From NCBI GenBank assembly GCA_018524725.1, contig JAEUWP010000120.1, positions 158,121 through 222,120 of the forward strand: a stretch of DNA of 64,000 nucleotides, in the 5' to 3' direction. Shown here one piece after another: positions 1 to 13,487 of the stretch (its first letter is position 1; each line of letters starts with the position of its first letter). The notes beneath the pieces were generated by a model, which was not told the origin of the DNA, did no database searches, and saw nothing but the letters and a program-made list of their open reading frames with translations. The DNA comes from Podaxis mareebaensis. Its lineage: Eukaryota > Basidiomycota > Agaricomycetes > Agaricales > Agaricaceae. The translations under genes were made by a program, and so were the position numbers.

Positions 1-536
1 TTGCTAGTCGCCATAATTATTGCTCCCTACGCGTCGTTACTCGGTTGAGACGCGAAAACAGGTGGTGGGCGGCCACGAAATCTTACGTATTTTATGCACA
101 GTAGCACAGTACACTAACGTGCGGAATGGGACAATATTTGAGCTTCTTCGGTACATCCAACTCATGTTTCCAGTCATCTGGGTACCATTTGAATTAAGGA
201 ATAATATGCCTCACTCAAGTGGGAAAGGATCGATGCTTAGTCTGCATTCAAGCTAAAACCTATAAGAACAACCCTTCTTGCCTGCGTGGGTGTCTATGTC
301 GAGATTTGATGGCCGTCGAGTTCCGTAAACACTTCGCATCTAGACAGTGCTTCAGATAACCGAATCAGTGGGAATAATGACTCACTAATTGGCAGAAACG
401 CAGCTTTGATTAACCCATCTCAGTCATTAACTCGTTCTCCTACCCAATGTAACTAGTATTGAGTTAGGTACTGCATGGTCGGTCTTAGCAGAGTAATCAT
501 GGCAGAAATAGATTTACCTGACTGCGGGCTCTCGGG
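1..536. other. No gene seen upstream of the TIR element
   Basis: I see only short unsupported open frames here, the longest about 78 codons without recognisable motifs. No RNA gene or repeat was recognised. Confidence 0.4.
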
Positions 537-538
537 TA

Positions 539-1150
539 TGGTGCGGGACACCTAAACACCACTACTTTTGTGCAGTGGCCATCTCAGAGGGGATGCAGTT
601 CCGAAATTGAATCAATTAAAATTAGAATTAAAATAAATAATCGCCTGACTTTTGAGGCCAGAAATCATTGGTACAAGAGGTTCCTCCAGCGGCTGGGTGC
701 TTATCAGGGCCGTCTCTCTGCGTGTAGTACAGTTTACAGGTTCAGGCATTTACTTCTTGCAAGTACAAGTCCCATCAACATTCTTCTGGGGAACATTGCC
801 ACAGTAATACATTTAACAGATAAGATTAGATTGTACCGGATTTGGAGATGCCTTCCTTATTTGGGGCATGGGTATGTAAGCTGGCCATTATGAAACAGAT
901 CTGAAACTGGCCTACAGAAATTGCCGTGCCCGCGTACCACTGACACCCGCGTGTGCAAAAACATGGTACCGCTGGGTGCCGCGATCTGAAACAATAACTC
1001 CGTCAATTCTTGACAAAGAAGATCTCCCTCTGGACATTTTGCTCAGACAAGCAAAAGAAGCTATTTTACCAGGGAACTAAAAAAAATAAAATATTTTGAA
1101 TTTCTTTTTTCGTTTGCACAAAAGTAGCGGTGTTTAGGTGTCCCGCACCA
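539..1150. mobile_element. 612-bp TIR element (MITE-like) with TA target duplication
   Basis: The ends are near-perfect inverted repeats of about 36 bp. The left end begins TGGTGCGGGACACCTAAACA and continues to TTTTGTGCA; the right end is its reverse complement, with one visible A/G difference. TA flanks both sides (537-538 and 1151-1152), so the duplication is TA or the TIR simply starts with TA. TA duplication and long TIRs suit a Tc1/mariner/pogo-type non-autonomous element. The interior still carries a coding tail (901-1080), so it is probably an internal-deletion derivative. Superfamily is inferred from the TSD only. Confidence 0.8.
901..1080 (+). pseudogene. Residual C-terminal coding tail inside the TIR element
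   Basis: One frame is open for 59 codons and ends in TAA at 1078-1080, about 35 bp before the right TIR begins. It contains ordinary-looking protein sequence such as KTWYRWVPRSETITPSIL and ends in QAKEAILPGN. Position just inside the right TIR suggests the 3' end of a transposase gene whose front has been lost. I do not recognise the family from this tail alone. Confidence 0.4.
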
Positions 1151-1152
1151 TA

Positions 1153-2600
1153 GTAAAATCGTGGACGGTATATTTACCTGAAAAGTAGTTTTTGTCTCTT
1201 GCTAATGGCTAGTTTGGGCTAGCTGTAGCAAAGGAGAAGCGCAGGAACGCAGAGTCGTCAGTAGCTCCAAGAAAAACATACTGAGCGGCGAGAGTAGTAT
1301 AACTCGTATGGCAAGAATGTTGTCGAAGACTCGGTCTCCGTACGTCCGGGACTCTCCATATTCCAAAGTCAAGATGGAGTCGATCGTAGGTATTATTTCT
1401 TCTCAGCGATCGAAGAATAAGCTTAACAGACTTTTTTCACAGTCTCAACATATAGGCAATGGAAGAAATGTGAAGCATTCCAATCTTCTGGCCACCGGCG
1501 TACTCAATCAGCTCCTTACAGATGCACTCGTCGAATTCGGTGCATCAAAGTTACGTATGCCGACGCTCTAGGTCTCTATAATACCAAGTGGAGAACCAAA
1601 TTATGCGCACGAGAATTCTTTAACACGGTGGCAACGCCTGGTAGGCTAGTATCTGTTTGAGAATACACAATAGTCCAACAAGAGCATAATGTAAGAGAAT
1701 CGAGTCCGTATATACACAGGTCTACCACTGTTGCATTCGATTCATTGTCACTCAATTAACACTCGCGATTTGGTCGTAGTAGTGTTTTGTAGCTCGTGGC
1801 GTCGATCAAAGCCAGGTAGGACAGACAGCTTCCGGACTTCGACCTTTTGAGATGGCGTCTGTATGGCCCAGTATCTTGGCTTCCAGAGTGACCATTAGTC
1901 ATTCAACCTTCCTGGGGGTTGTCTACCTGAGAGTTATGAATTGACCTTCCAGCATACGCCACTGGATACTCGCGTACTCTGTCCTGCCTTGCCACTTGAC
2001 CATAACATTTAGGCAATGCTTCTCGGGTTCTTTGGATGTCTGCCGCAGTGCGGTTCTCCCTTTCGGATATCAATGACAACGGTAACAGCCCAGCCTTCCA
2101 AGCCCGTGCTTATCTCATTAGCAAATGGCCTGGATACGTGGGTTTCGATAGGCCTAGGCTCCAGTTCTCTTCTCTGCAGCAGTGTTCCGATAGGAGTTTT
2201 GTTTATTGTCGGGGAAACGCAATCCCAAAACAAGCGTGCGTGCCCCGTTCCTTCTGGTTTAGGTGTTCAGAGAAATTGTATCCACCTTCCCCAGAAGGAA
2301 CGCCAGAACCTTTCCGCATCTCAGCTATATCGACAATCTCGTAATAAGGAATTTGATCTAAGGGTGAACCAGAACTCGAGTGCTTTCAAGTGTACACCCA
2401 GTTCTATGGGCTAGTTACGGTATTAAGTGAATCTAAGTTATCATAACAAAAAATGGCAAAGCATGAACGGCTAACAAAACGAGACGCATTAATCCACAGG
2501 AGTTCAGAGGGAAGACAAAGGAGGCAAAGACAGCGCACAGATGACAGGAAACACACCCGGGTTGAGTAGCTCAGTGACCAGATACACAATGAAACTACGT
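1153..2600. other. Region without a supported gene
   Basis: An 87-codon frame at 1308-1571 (+) starts with an ATG and contains MARMLSKTRSPYVRDSPYSK, but I recognise no domain and find no convincing continuation exons. Overlapping frames on both strands at 2009-2414 have no motif and look like chance. An unrecognised multi-exon gene cannot be excluded. Confidence 0.3.
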
Positions 2601-2611
2601 GTACAGAGCCT

Positions 2612-4590
2612 CTAGTCATCCTCTTCCGAACCCTCATTCGGATATTCATCTTCGCTCGTCCCGGCAACACCCCCGTTATCGACTCTTTCGTCGCCGGTAA
2701 TCTCAGCATCCAATGCTTTACCTTTCTCCAGCATCTCCACCACCCATAAATCTTCTTCCCTCTCTCTTAATATTTTGTACAACCTCTCCCTCAAGTCGGC
2801 TTTATTGCCAGTCGTCAAGATTCTTCTGTTAGCCACGGAATGGGCGGCGAGATTCCGTCTTAGTTCAACCAGTGACAGTGTCCCAATGAGTCTCCAATCG
2901 CTGGTGAGGGGAGGTTGAATGTTCACGAGATATTCGCGATCCATACCTTCGACCCATGTGTTGATGGGCGGTGTGAAGATAAAAGGGAGCGAACGCACTC
3001 ACTTTCTATGTGCATACGGCAGCTCTCTGGTATCTCGACGCGAACTGTTTGATTGCGCAGGTGGAGAGCAGATGCGTAGTTACGTAGGCCTTTTATGGAA
3101 ACAATTGTTCCGTCGATTTCAAGGTGTTTGAGCCTCTCGAACATCACCAGCGCGGGTACAGCGTAGTCACCAATAGAGTTTGAGCCGATAGATAGCCGGA
3201 GCAAGGTGTGTCGGTGGGAAACGAGCATGTAAATCCTGTTTTGTCAGAAGTCTGAGTGGGATGTGGTTCTGAAAATCGGGGAAGCTCTTACGCGGCATTA
3301 GAAATATGAGTATCACGCAGGGATAAGCTACACAGTGGGAGGTTGTGAAAATACATCACGTCGTCATCGTTCAAGAAGGCGTGATCGCAAGCCAGGCTGG
3401 TGAGGCCAGTAAACAAGCCAGGAGTGTGAAGTGCTGTGAGTATATGTGTCAATCAGGAGCCCTCGCACGACATAAATGAGCCGTCTATATGTACCTGGAA
3501 ACAAGTCTGGTACACGTCCCAGATTCAGCCCGTTGTATTCTTGCAGCGATGGTGACAAAGAGAGCTTTGAGATAATTGGATATCTCCCGATAACTCTCAT
3601 CAAAGACGGAGTCAGTAAACCTGTGAAAGCCGCCACACTCAGCGCATGTATCTACATAAGAAAACATCCCTGACCGTTTTCAGCCAAGTACCCGGCAATT
3701 AAAGAGACGCTTTTGGCGTCGTAGGGAATCCGGATTCCGGGCGCGACCTCCTTAATTTCTTCAAGAAGTTTCTCCGACTCGCTCAGCTCCCTTAGCTGTA
3801 GCTCGACCTGGACCTTTGGTACCTGCGATACCTTGATATCAACCGACGCTGGCGAAGAAGGTGACGATGCAAAGGGACCAGCAGGGTTCGGTGTATGTCC
3901 GGACGAAGGCAAATCAAAGTTCAAAGGTTCCCTCTTGAGTCTCACCTCGAAGGATCTCTGTTCGGTTGCAGGGACAGACTTCGCGTGTTTTGGTGGACCT
4001 CGAATATCGCTACCTTCAGAGTCAGAGGGATGATGTGGGTCCTTCCGTTTTCGAGCTGGGCGTGCGAGAAGGTGTGAATCGCGGAGTCCACCAAACCGCC
4101 CTGGAGCGGTGAGGTGGAAGTTCGAGTCAAAGCTGACGTTCTCGATTGTCCCAGTACCAGAGGCTAGAGTCTCGGGAGCAATTCGAGCGACTTGCGTGAC
4201 TTGAGCGGGACCAGCGGAAGTTATGCAGGTGGGTTGGCAACTAGGTACGGAATGGAATTGCTCACTGCCCGAGCCATTGTCGTCCGAAGCGGGGGAACGT
4301 GAGATTACTGTACTTGTGCTAGCATCTGAATGAGAGCCAGATCCAGAGGTCTCCGAGTCCGAGTCTAGCACGCCCTTGTCGCCAGGATCCGCTCCAGGAG
4401 TATTGACAGTTTGAGCCAACAGACGAGTGAAAGGGTTGATAACCCGGAGCGAGCGAGTGATGCCCAAGTCCGCTAGAGAGTTCCTCGACAAGTCTTGGTG
4501 TAAATTGTGGATATATGCGTGTGCAGGGAGCGAAGGACAGTAGCATGGATTATGGACATCGATAACAGGGAGTTTTGGATACGGTGGCAT
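2612..4590 (-). CDS. Leucine-rich-repeat protein with acidic, SAP-like C-terminus (about five exons)
   Basis: The long first exon (4590 to about 3685) encodes a low-complexity Ser/Asp/Pro-rich region with basic nuclear-signal-like patches (RPARKRKDPHHPSD) and ends near SLIAGYLAENG. Following minus-strand exons supply LRR-like strings: LTPSLMRVIGRYPIISKLSL (about 3555-3620), LPLCSLSLRDTHISN (about 3300-3345) and LRLSIGSNSIGDYAVPAL plus FERLKHLEIDGTIVSIKGL (about 3080-3205). The last exon (about 2940-2612) contains LSLVELRRNLAAHSV then TTGNKADLRERLYKILRE, resembling a SAP motif, and ends in an acidic tail. Short introns with GT-AG ends separate the pieces, for example a donor just after RMHIE near 3000. 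Exon limits are approximate. LRR repeats suggest protein binding; an F-box-like regulatory role is possible but I see no F-box. Confidence 0.65.
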
Positions 4591-4749
4591 GTAAAATATG
4601 AGTGCAAGAAGGAAACCTCGAGCGCAGGAGTGGATGTCATGGGGGGGAGGGGACTGGAAATTAAAGGCTCGCGGCAGTTTCCGGTAGAATATCCATCATT
4701 ATAAAAACCCGATATAAACTACATTCTCTGCTATAGAAGATTAGAATAT

Positions 4750-6182
4750 TCACATAATTAAACAGTCCCGATCTTTTTTCTTCTTCGTCTTCTTCTGTGC
4801 AGCTTCTTGGTGCGCTTGTTGCAATGCAGCCTGTTCTTGTTGTGCACGAAGGTAGCGCTCATGTTCTCGACGGGCGATCTGCTCTTCCTCGGCTTGAAGT
4901 TGTCTCGCTAGTTCATAGCTTGGGAGAGGAATGAGATAGGAATGAGAATGACAGGGTGAATGCTTACTCCGTTGGATCAACAGTACCCGCAGCCATTTCA
5001 GCAGCTGCTAGCGCTTCTTCAGCCGTCTGTCCTGCAAAATCCCCACCGGCAGGGTTTGATCGTCGGAAGTCCGCGTCCACCCATGTCGATGAACTACCAT
5101 CCACGTCCTCCAAGCGTTCCCACATGATAGAAGGTTCGCTGAGGAACACTTGGTCTGTTACTAGGCCATAAAGGGCGGAGTCCTCGCCGTCCGTCTTATA
5201 AATCACAGAAAGATGAGAATTGCGGAACAATGCATAGAGGGTATAGGGTTTGAGTGTTTGTGCTAGATGGAAGAGACCGTGGTAGGTCAACTGAGACGAA
5301 GTATTCTCAAGGAACCTCCTGATCACAATAGCTGAAAGGGCAGCATCAATGGCCGTTTAATAAATGACATGAGTCTACTCACCGTCTTCAATCTTTCTCC
5401 TCTGAGCGTCTGTGTAGTTCGTCGCACTCGTCGGCGATTTACTACTGCTCCCACTTGGTTCTTCGAACGTGCCCTCATCAAGCACCAGCCTCCCATTCGT
5501 CAAATGGTCCACCTCCGCAATGAGTTCCACAGCACGATCGTAATCATTGACGCGCTGTATTACTTCGGCTTCTGGAGAGTCTGGGTCGACCAGCCACCCG
5601 TGAACTAGCTGAATTCCAGCCTTCTCGAACAAATCCAACTCTCCTGTTCCTTCCCCTGAAGGTCTAAACGACGTCGCGGCCGTGAACAGGGGGTTTAAGT
5701 CCATTCCCTCTGTGTGCGGTGACGCATCAGTCGAAGCTGTCAGGGGTGCGAAGTGTGGACATACTTTGGGTATATGGCATGATTGACAATGCAGCGGATA
5801 TGTCAACATCAGGAGCGCTTGTCAGGAGATATTCAGCAACTAACTGAGAGAGGAATTCGTATGATACGGTCTTCCGCATAGGTGGAAGAATCTCAATGTT
5901 GCCACGTAAGATGAGGATATTACCTGGGGAACGCGCTCAGTACTTGGTGGACAAGTTGAGCTGACACTTACATATAGCAATAAATGAACAAGGTCTACAG
6001 ATCCATGGGTTATGCCTCCATCGTTCATAGAACAGTCATAATAGCACGCACCCATTGAAGTTCTGTGTAATAATCTTAAATGGCTTCTTCTCTTCCCCTG
6101 GCGGGCCAAAGAGGATATCCTTGAGGTACCATACCTCTGCCTGTGAGGATTGTACACTAGGAGCCGTTTCCAATTGCGACAT
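4750..6182 (-). CDS. MINDY: MINDY-family (FAM63/MIY1-like) deubiquitinase, six exons
   Basis: Exons 6182-6052, 5994-5972, 5923-5765, 5736-5383, 5331-4968 and 4918-4750 give exactly 400 codons including the stop. MINDY enzymes are cysteine proteases that trim K48-linked ubiquitin chains. The signature is present: the Gln of ITQNFNG ends exon 1, the catalytic Cys of GPCSFIAIC lies in a 23-nt exon 2, HGWLVDP is in exon 4, LTYHGL then FRNSHLSVI (catalytic His) and LVTDQVFL are in exon 5. The C-terminus is a Gln/Glu/Lys-rich predicted helix ending in CLIM, which fits a CaaX prenylation box. Intron 3 as drawn (5764-5737) is only 28 nt; it is needed to keep the frame between IMPYTQ and MDLNPLF. Other introns are 48-57 nt. 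The gene is divergent from the uL30m gene. Confidence 0.88.
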
Positions 6183-6476
6183 TTCTTTGCGTTGCCTGTC
6201 CTAATGTTGTAGAGAAGGAATGAGATTAAGAAATCGGGAATAAGTAGTTGTTGCGTTGTCCACCGCGGCCGGCGGCAACCCAACCCTGATCGCAGTCGCC
6301 GGTGTTGATAGCTATTTGTGCCGGGAGTCAATGACAAATATTGCCAACTGCCGTTCACCCGCGTTTCGAAAACTTGCTATATTTCGTCAACGCTGTGGAT
6401 TGCGCGTGCATTGACGGTAAGTTTCTGAACATATGAAATAACTTGCAAGTACTGATGCACTGTATAGAACACTAGG
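6183..6476. promoter_or_regulatory. Shared divergent promoter region with a probable 5'-UTR intron
   Basis: The MINDY and uL30m start codons lie 294 bp apart and face away from each other, so both promoters must lie here. On the + strand, GTAAGT at 6417 and an AG at 6466-6467 preceded by a TACTGATGC-like branch site outline a 51-nt intron nine bases before the uL30m ATG, likely in its 5' leader. No clear TATA box was seen. Confidence 0.5.
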
Positions 6477-6887
6477 ATGGCATCACTAACGATCTGCCGA
6501 CGCGCCATGTTCGCCCGAAAGCTCTATGCCCGCACTCTCACAACAAGTACAGAAGCAACACCCTTCGCTTCCTCATCAACAACCCCAACGCCCGACTCCG
6601 CCCCTCTAACTCACTTCAAAATCACCCTCCGACGCTCTGGTATCTCTCTCGGCGACAAAATCAAAAGCACCCTCGAAGCCCTCGGTTTCCACAAACGTAA
6701 TCAGACTGTTTACCACAGACACTCGCCAGATATTGCCGGCAAGATTTTGAAAGTCAAAGAGTTAGTGGAGGTCGAGAACGTTCCCGCCCAGGCGGTCCGG
6801 AATAAATGGCAGCAGCGCCAGGAGAGAAAGGCTGTGAGAGGGTACAAGGTCGTTGGTAGCAAGCGGGATACATTTATGCATGCCTAG
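6477..6887 (+). CDS. MRPL33: Mitochondrial large-subunit ribosomal protein uL30m
   Basis: Single-exon 136-residue protein of the uL30 family, a component of the mitochondrial large ribosomal subunit. The first ~40 residues (MASLTICRRAMFARKLYART, then Ser/Thr-rich, few acids) look like a mitochondrial targeting peptide. The conserved core runs from about residue 45: HFKITLRRSGISLGDKIKST, then ALGFHKRNQTVYHRHSPDIA and GKILKVKELVEVENV, matching the uL30 pattern of an L-R-S-x-I strand followed by L-G-hydrophobic-x-K. The C-terminal extension is basic. The start is the first ATG after the probable leader intron. The yeast counterpart is MRPL33; animals call it MRPL30. Confidence 0.9.
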   Translation: MASLTICRRAMFARKLYARTLTTSTEATPFASSSTTPTPDSAPLTHFKITLRRSGISLGDKIKSTLEALGFHKRNQTVYHRHSPDIAGKILKVKELVEVENVPAQAVRNKWQQRQERKAVRGYKVVGSKRDTFMHA

Positions 6888-8395
6888 AATCCTTTCTTCG
6901 TACGTTTGTTCGTTTATTCTTGAAGTATGCAAGAAACTGATAGTTTATCCAGACTGTTATTTATAATGAATATAATTGTGTGTGACATGCGCTTTCGCTA
7001 TTGTCCAGGGCCTTCGTCAACCTATGACCTTTGTGCCCCATTAATTTGGTGGGCTAATCCAGTTTTATGGCTGCTTGTAAAACATTTCCTTTGGTGCCTT
7101 GCATACAAACGGAGTGCAATCGCGACCATGTGTGTGCATATCATCAAAATACCAGGCTATGCAACTGTTACGCATGTCATCCATTTCCTCAAACCTCCAA
7201 GCTCTCCACCAGGGTCTGCTTCTCGTGTTTTGATCATATCCTATTCGTTTCTCGGCGAGTTAAATTCTCTGGTCAGAAACCTTGCTATTGGGATCCCACC
7301 TTCCTCTACGCCCACTTCCTCCCAGAAAATCTTCGCCTTTATTTTGAAGCAAGTTACTCGTCTTCTCAGACCTAGCCGGTCATCAAATCTTTCGACAGTG
7401 GTGAACTTCTCTTCAAAATCCGGAACATTGGTTGTGCAGGCAGGCAGTTTGCTCCCAGGCTGCCATCCTTGGTTAGTGTTTCAATGATCGGAGTGCAATC
7501 CAATACCTGCCATACCAGTTCTGGGATATCTTGCTAACTGTTACCGACCTTTATGGGGCAGGACCGAATCTCTGGTGAAGACCCTTTCAGTTCATAACTG
7601 CGCGGCTTTTTCCTGACAGCGCACTTGGTGGTCTTGTTATGAAACAATACATCGCCCACCTGTTCAGGCTTCAAAACCTCATTCTCCCACTTCTTTCTCC
7701 CGAACAGCCTGACAGGTCATGTTTACGATATTGATCTAAATGATCTCGCTCTTCGATGGGCAGTCCTCTCGTCACTCTTTCCTATTTCTGCTCACTCTTT
7801 CACCGATTGACGCAGCGTTAGCGAATGGAAGGGCTTTCCGAAGAATCTACGCTGGGTCCTAGGTGGTTATTCGGTTCGCACTTACTTTTTTTCCATGGTC
7901 CAGGTTCAAAGTCCACTGCGTGACGGATGGCTGGAGAACTGGCTTTTAGCCTTTCGCATAATCTGATGTGGTACGTTCAAATACGTTTCAGAAAGGGTAT
8001 TTATATTTAGCTTACCCGCTCAAATGACTTATAAATCACCTTGCGTGTTCATAAACGCCTTTACTCATACACCATCGATAGGACGGACGGTAGATATGCC
8101 CACAATCGCAGCACAATTCGAAAGCTTCTCGAACCACAACTCTCGTAACTAGTTGCACCGGCTGGCCACATGCACCTCACTGAATCGTTACTTTTCGGCT
8201 CCATGCATTCTGAGACTTGCAGCATGATTCCACAGGATGTCTTCATACCTAATACTGCATAGTCTGCGTGCAACCTATCTCATGTCCATCGCCTCAATCA
8301 AGTGGTTAAAGCGCTCACTGTAGGCCTATATCAGCTCGCTGAAGTTCTACCAAATCATCATCACCCGTGTATCAGCTCTCATCCCGGATTAAACA
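6888..8395 (+). pseudogene. Decayed LRR/F-box-like coding remnant (tentative)
   Basis: No intact gene is visible, yet protein-like strings alternate between forward frames. The frame with FLPENLRLYFEASYSSSQ (about 7315-7370) ends soon after, and another frame continues with KSGTLVVQAGSLLPGCH (about 7415-7465). Further on, VYDIDLNDLALRWAVLSSL (about 7725-7780) ends in a stop. The spacing and leucine pattern resemble degenerate LRR proteins. Frameshifts and stops make a working product unlikely. It could instead be a gene with many small exons that I have not resolved, or partly chance. Confidence 0.3.
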
Positions 8396-9101
8396 ATGTC
8401 TCAGGTGCTGTTCATCCTCTTCACTCGGACATCCTAGATACTCACCGGGCTCCCCGTCCCAGCTATCAACTGGAATCTACAAAATCACCAGTGATTTTGC
8501 GCTGTCAGTCCATGCCTACCGTTTGATTGGTGGGCCTGTCAGCAGCGATATCCGTTTGGGACCATCCGACGACAGCCAGAGCAACAAGGCGAGTGCGACA
8601 GCGCCATACTTAAAAAAATCCTCATCTTTGTCGCCACTGACGTTTTAACAGTGGTTCATCCAACATCTTAACGGAATCACCTATCGCATCATGAACCTCG
8701 ACGTGGGCGACTACCCTCACCCTCCCAGTCCAGAAGTGCATCCTCTCGGCCCTCCGTCCGTTGTTGTGACATTGACATACTCTTGAACAGTTTGACTTTG
8801 TACACGGAGAATATCCCCAAAACGTCTGGAATGTCGAGTTCGCTGGAGACGATTCATATCATGTGAGTAAACCTTCTAGCTTGTTCTAGGTTCGCGATAC
8901 CCAGCTCATCTACGTCTTCAGATCTTGACGCCTGATGTCGATTTGGCCTGGACAGTTGGATCCGAGCCGTACCATGTACGAATGTCTTTTATCTGGCTAT
9001 ACCAGAGCACCGACTCATACTCCCACTTGCAGATTTTCCTTAAGCCAAATGTCGGCGAAAGAAACCAGAAGTTCAAGTTCGAGTACCTCGGCGAGGACTA
9101 A
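8396..9101 (+). CDS. Small beta-trefoil protein (lectin or I66-type protease-inhibitor-like), six exons
   Basis: Exons 8396-8404, 8463-8588, 8652-8735, 8791-8862, 8922-8975 and 9033-9101 give 137 residues and a stop. The start MSQ sits in a 9-nt coding exon with context AAACAATG. Three trefoil-like repeats are visible: LSTGIYKITSDFALSVHAY to DSQSNKW, then NGITYRIMNLDVGDY, then WNVEFAGDDSYHILTP to WTVGSEPYHIFLKPN, ending FKFEYLGED. Small basidiomycete beta-trefoil proteins of this size include ricin-B-type lectins and mycocypin/I66 serine or cysteine protease inhibitors, which act in defence; the sequence alone does not decide which. There is no signal peptide, as is usual for cytoplasmic fungal defence proteins. 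Intron 2 (8589-8651) uses a GC donor. The third intron boundary (8736-8790) is the least certain. Confidence 0.75.
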
Positions 9102-9463
9102 GATTTTGTAGCGTCACACAAGCAACCTCCTAGTCCAACTCTTTTTGCGATGAGTTTGTAGTACGAAGTTCGGAATTGATGTGAATTTTGTTTACGCAAA
9201 GTAGCCGGAAAACGCGTTGCAAGACGTCTTTGTTCTATTCGCAATGAGAAACTTGGCATTGTCCTCCAAGAGGATATTCGTAACTACATTCGTAACTGTA
9301 ACGTTCAAATTCATAGTACCATAAACGTATGGGGACACCCCAGCGTTTGTGTTGCATCCCTTCGTTATTCCTAATTCCCCATGATTCTTTCTTCTCCATG
9401 CACTCCTCAACCCGTTACATCTTTGCTGCCTCAACAATGGAGGGCTCAGGGAACCCACTATAG
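9102..9463. other. Tail-to-tail intergenic region
   Basis: This 362-bp stretch lies between the 3' ends of the beta-trefoil gene and the ENA ATPase gene. It should contain both 3' UTRs. A minus-strand open frame at 9192-9458 lacks recognisable motifs and is probably not coding. Confidence 0.4.

Positions 9464-13487
<4,024 letters not shown>

Noticed and set aside
2009..2414. Overlapping open frames on both strands
   Set aside because: No motifs, no codon pattern, mutual overlap; likely chance.
6927..7487. 186-codon plus-strand frame as a complete gene
   Set aside because: Protein-like strings switch between this and other frames, which suits a decayed gene better than an intact one.
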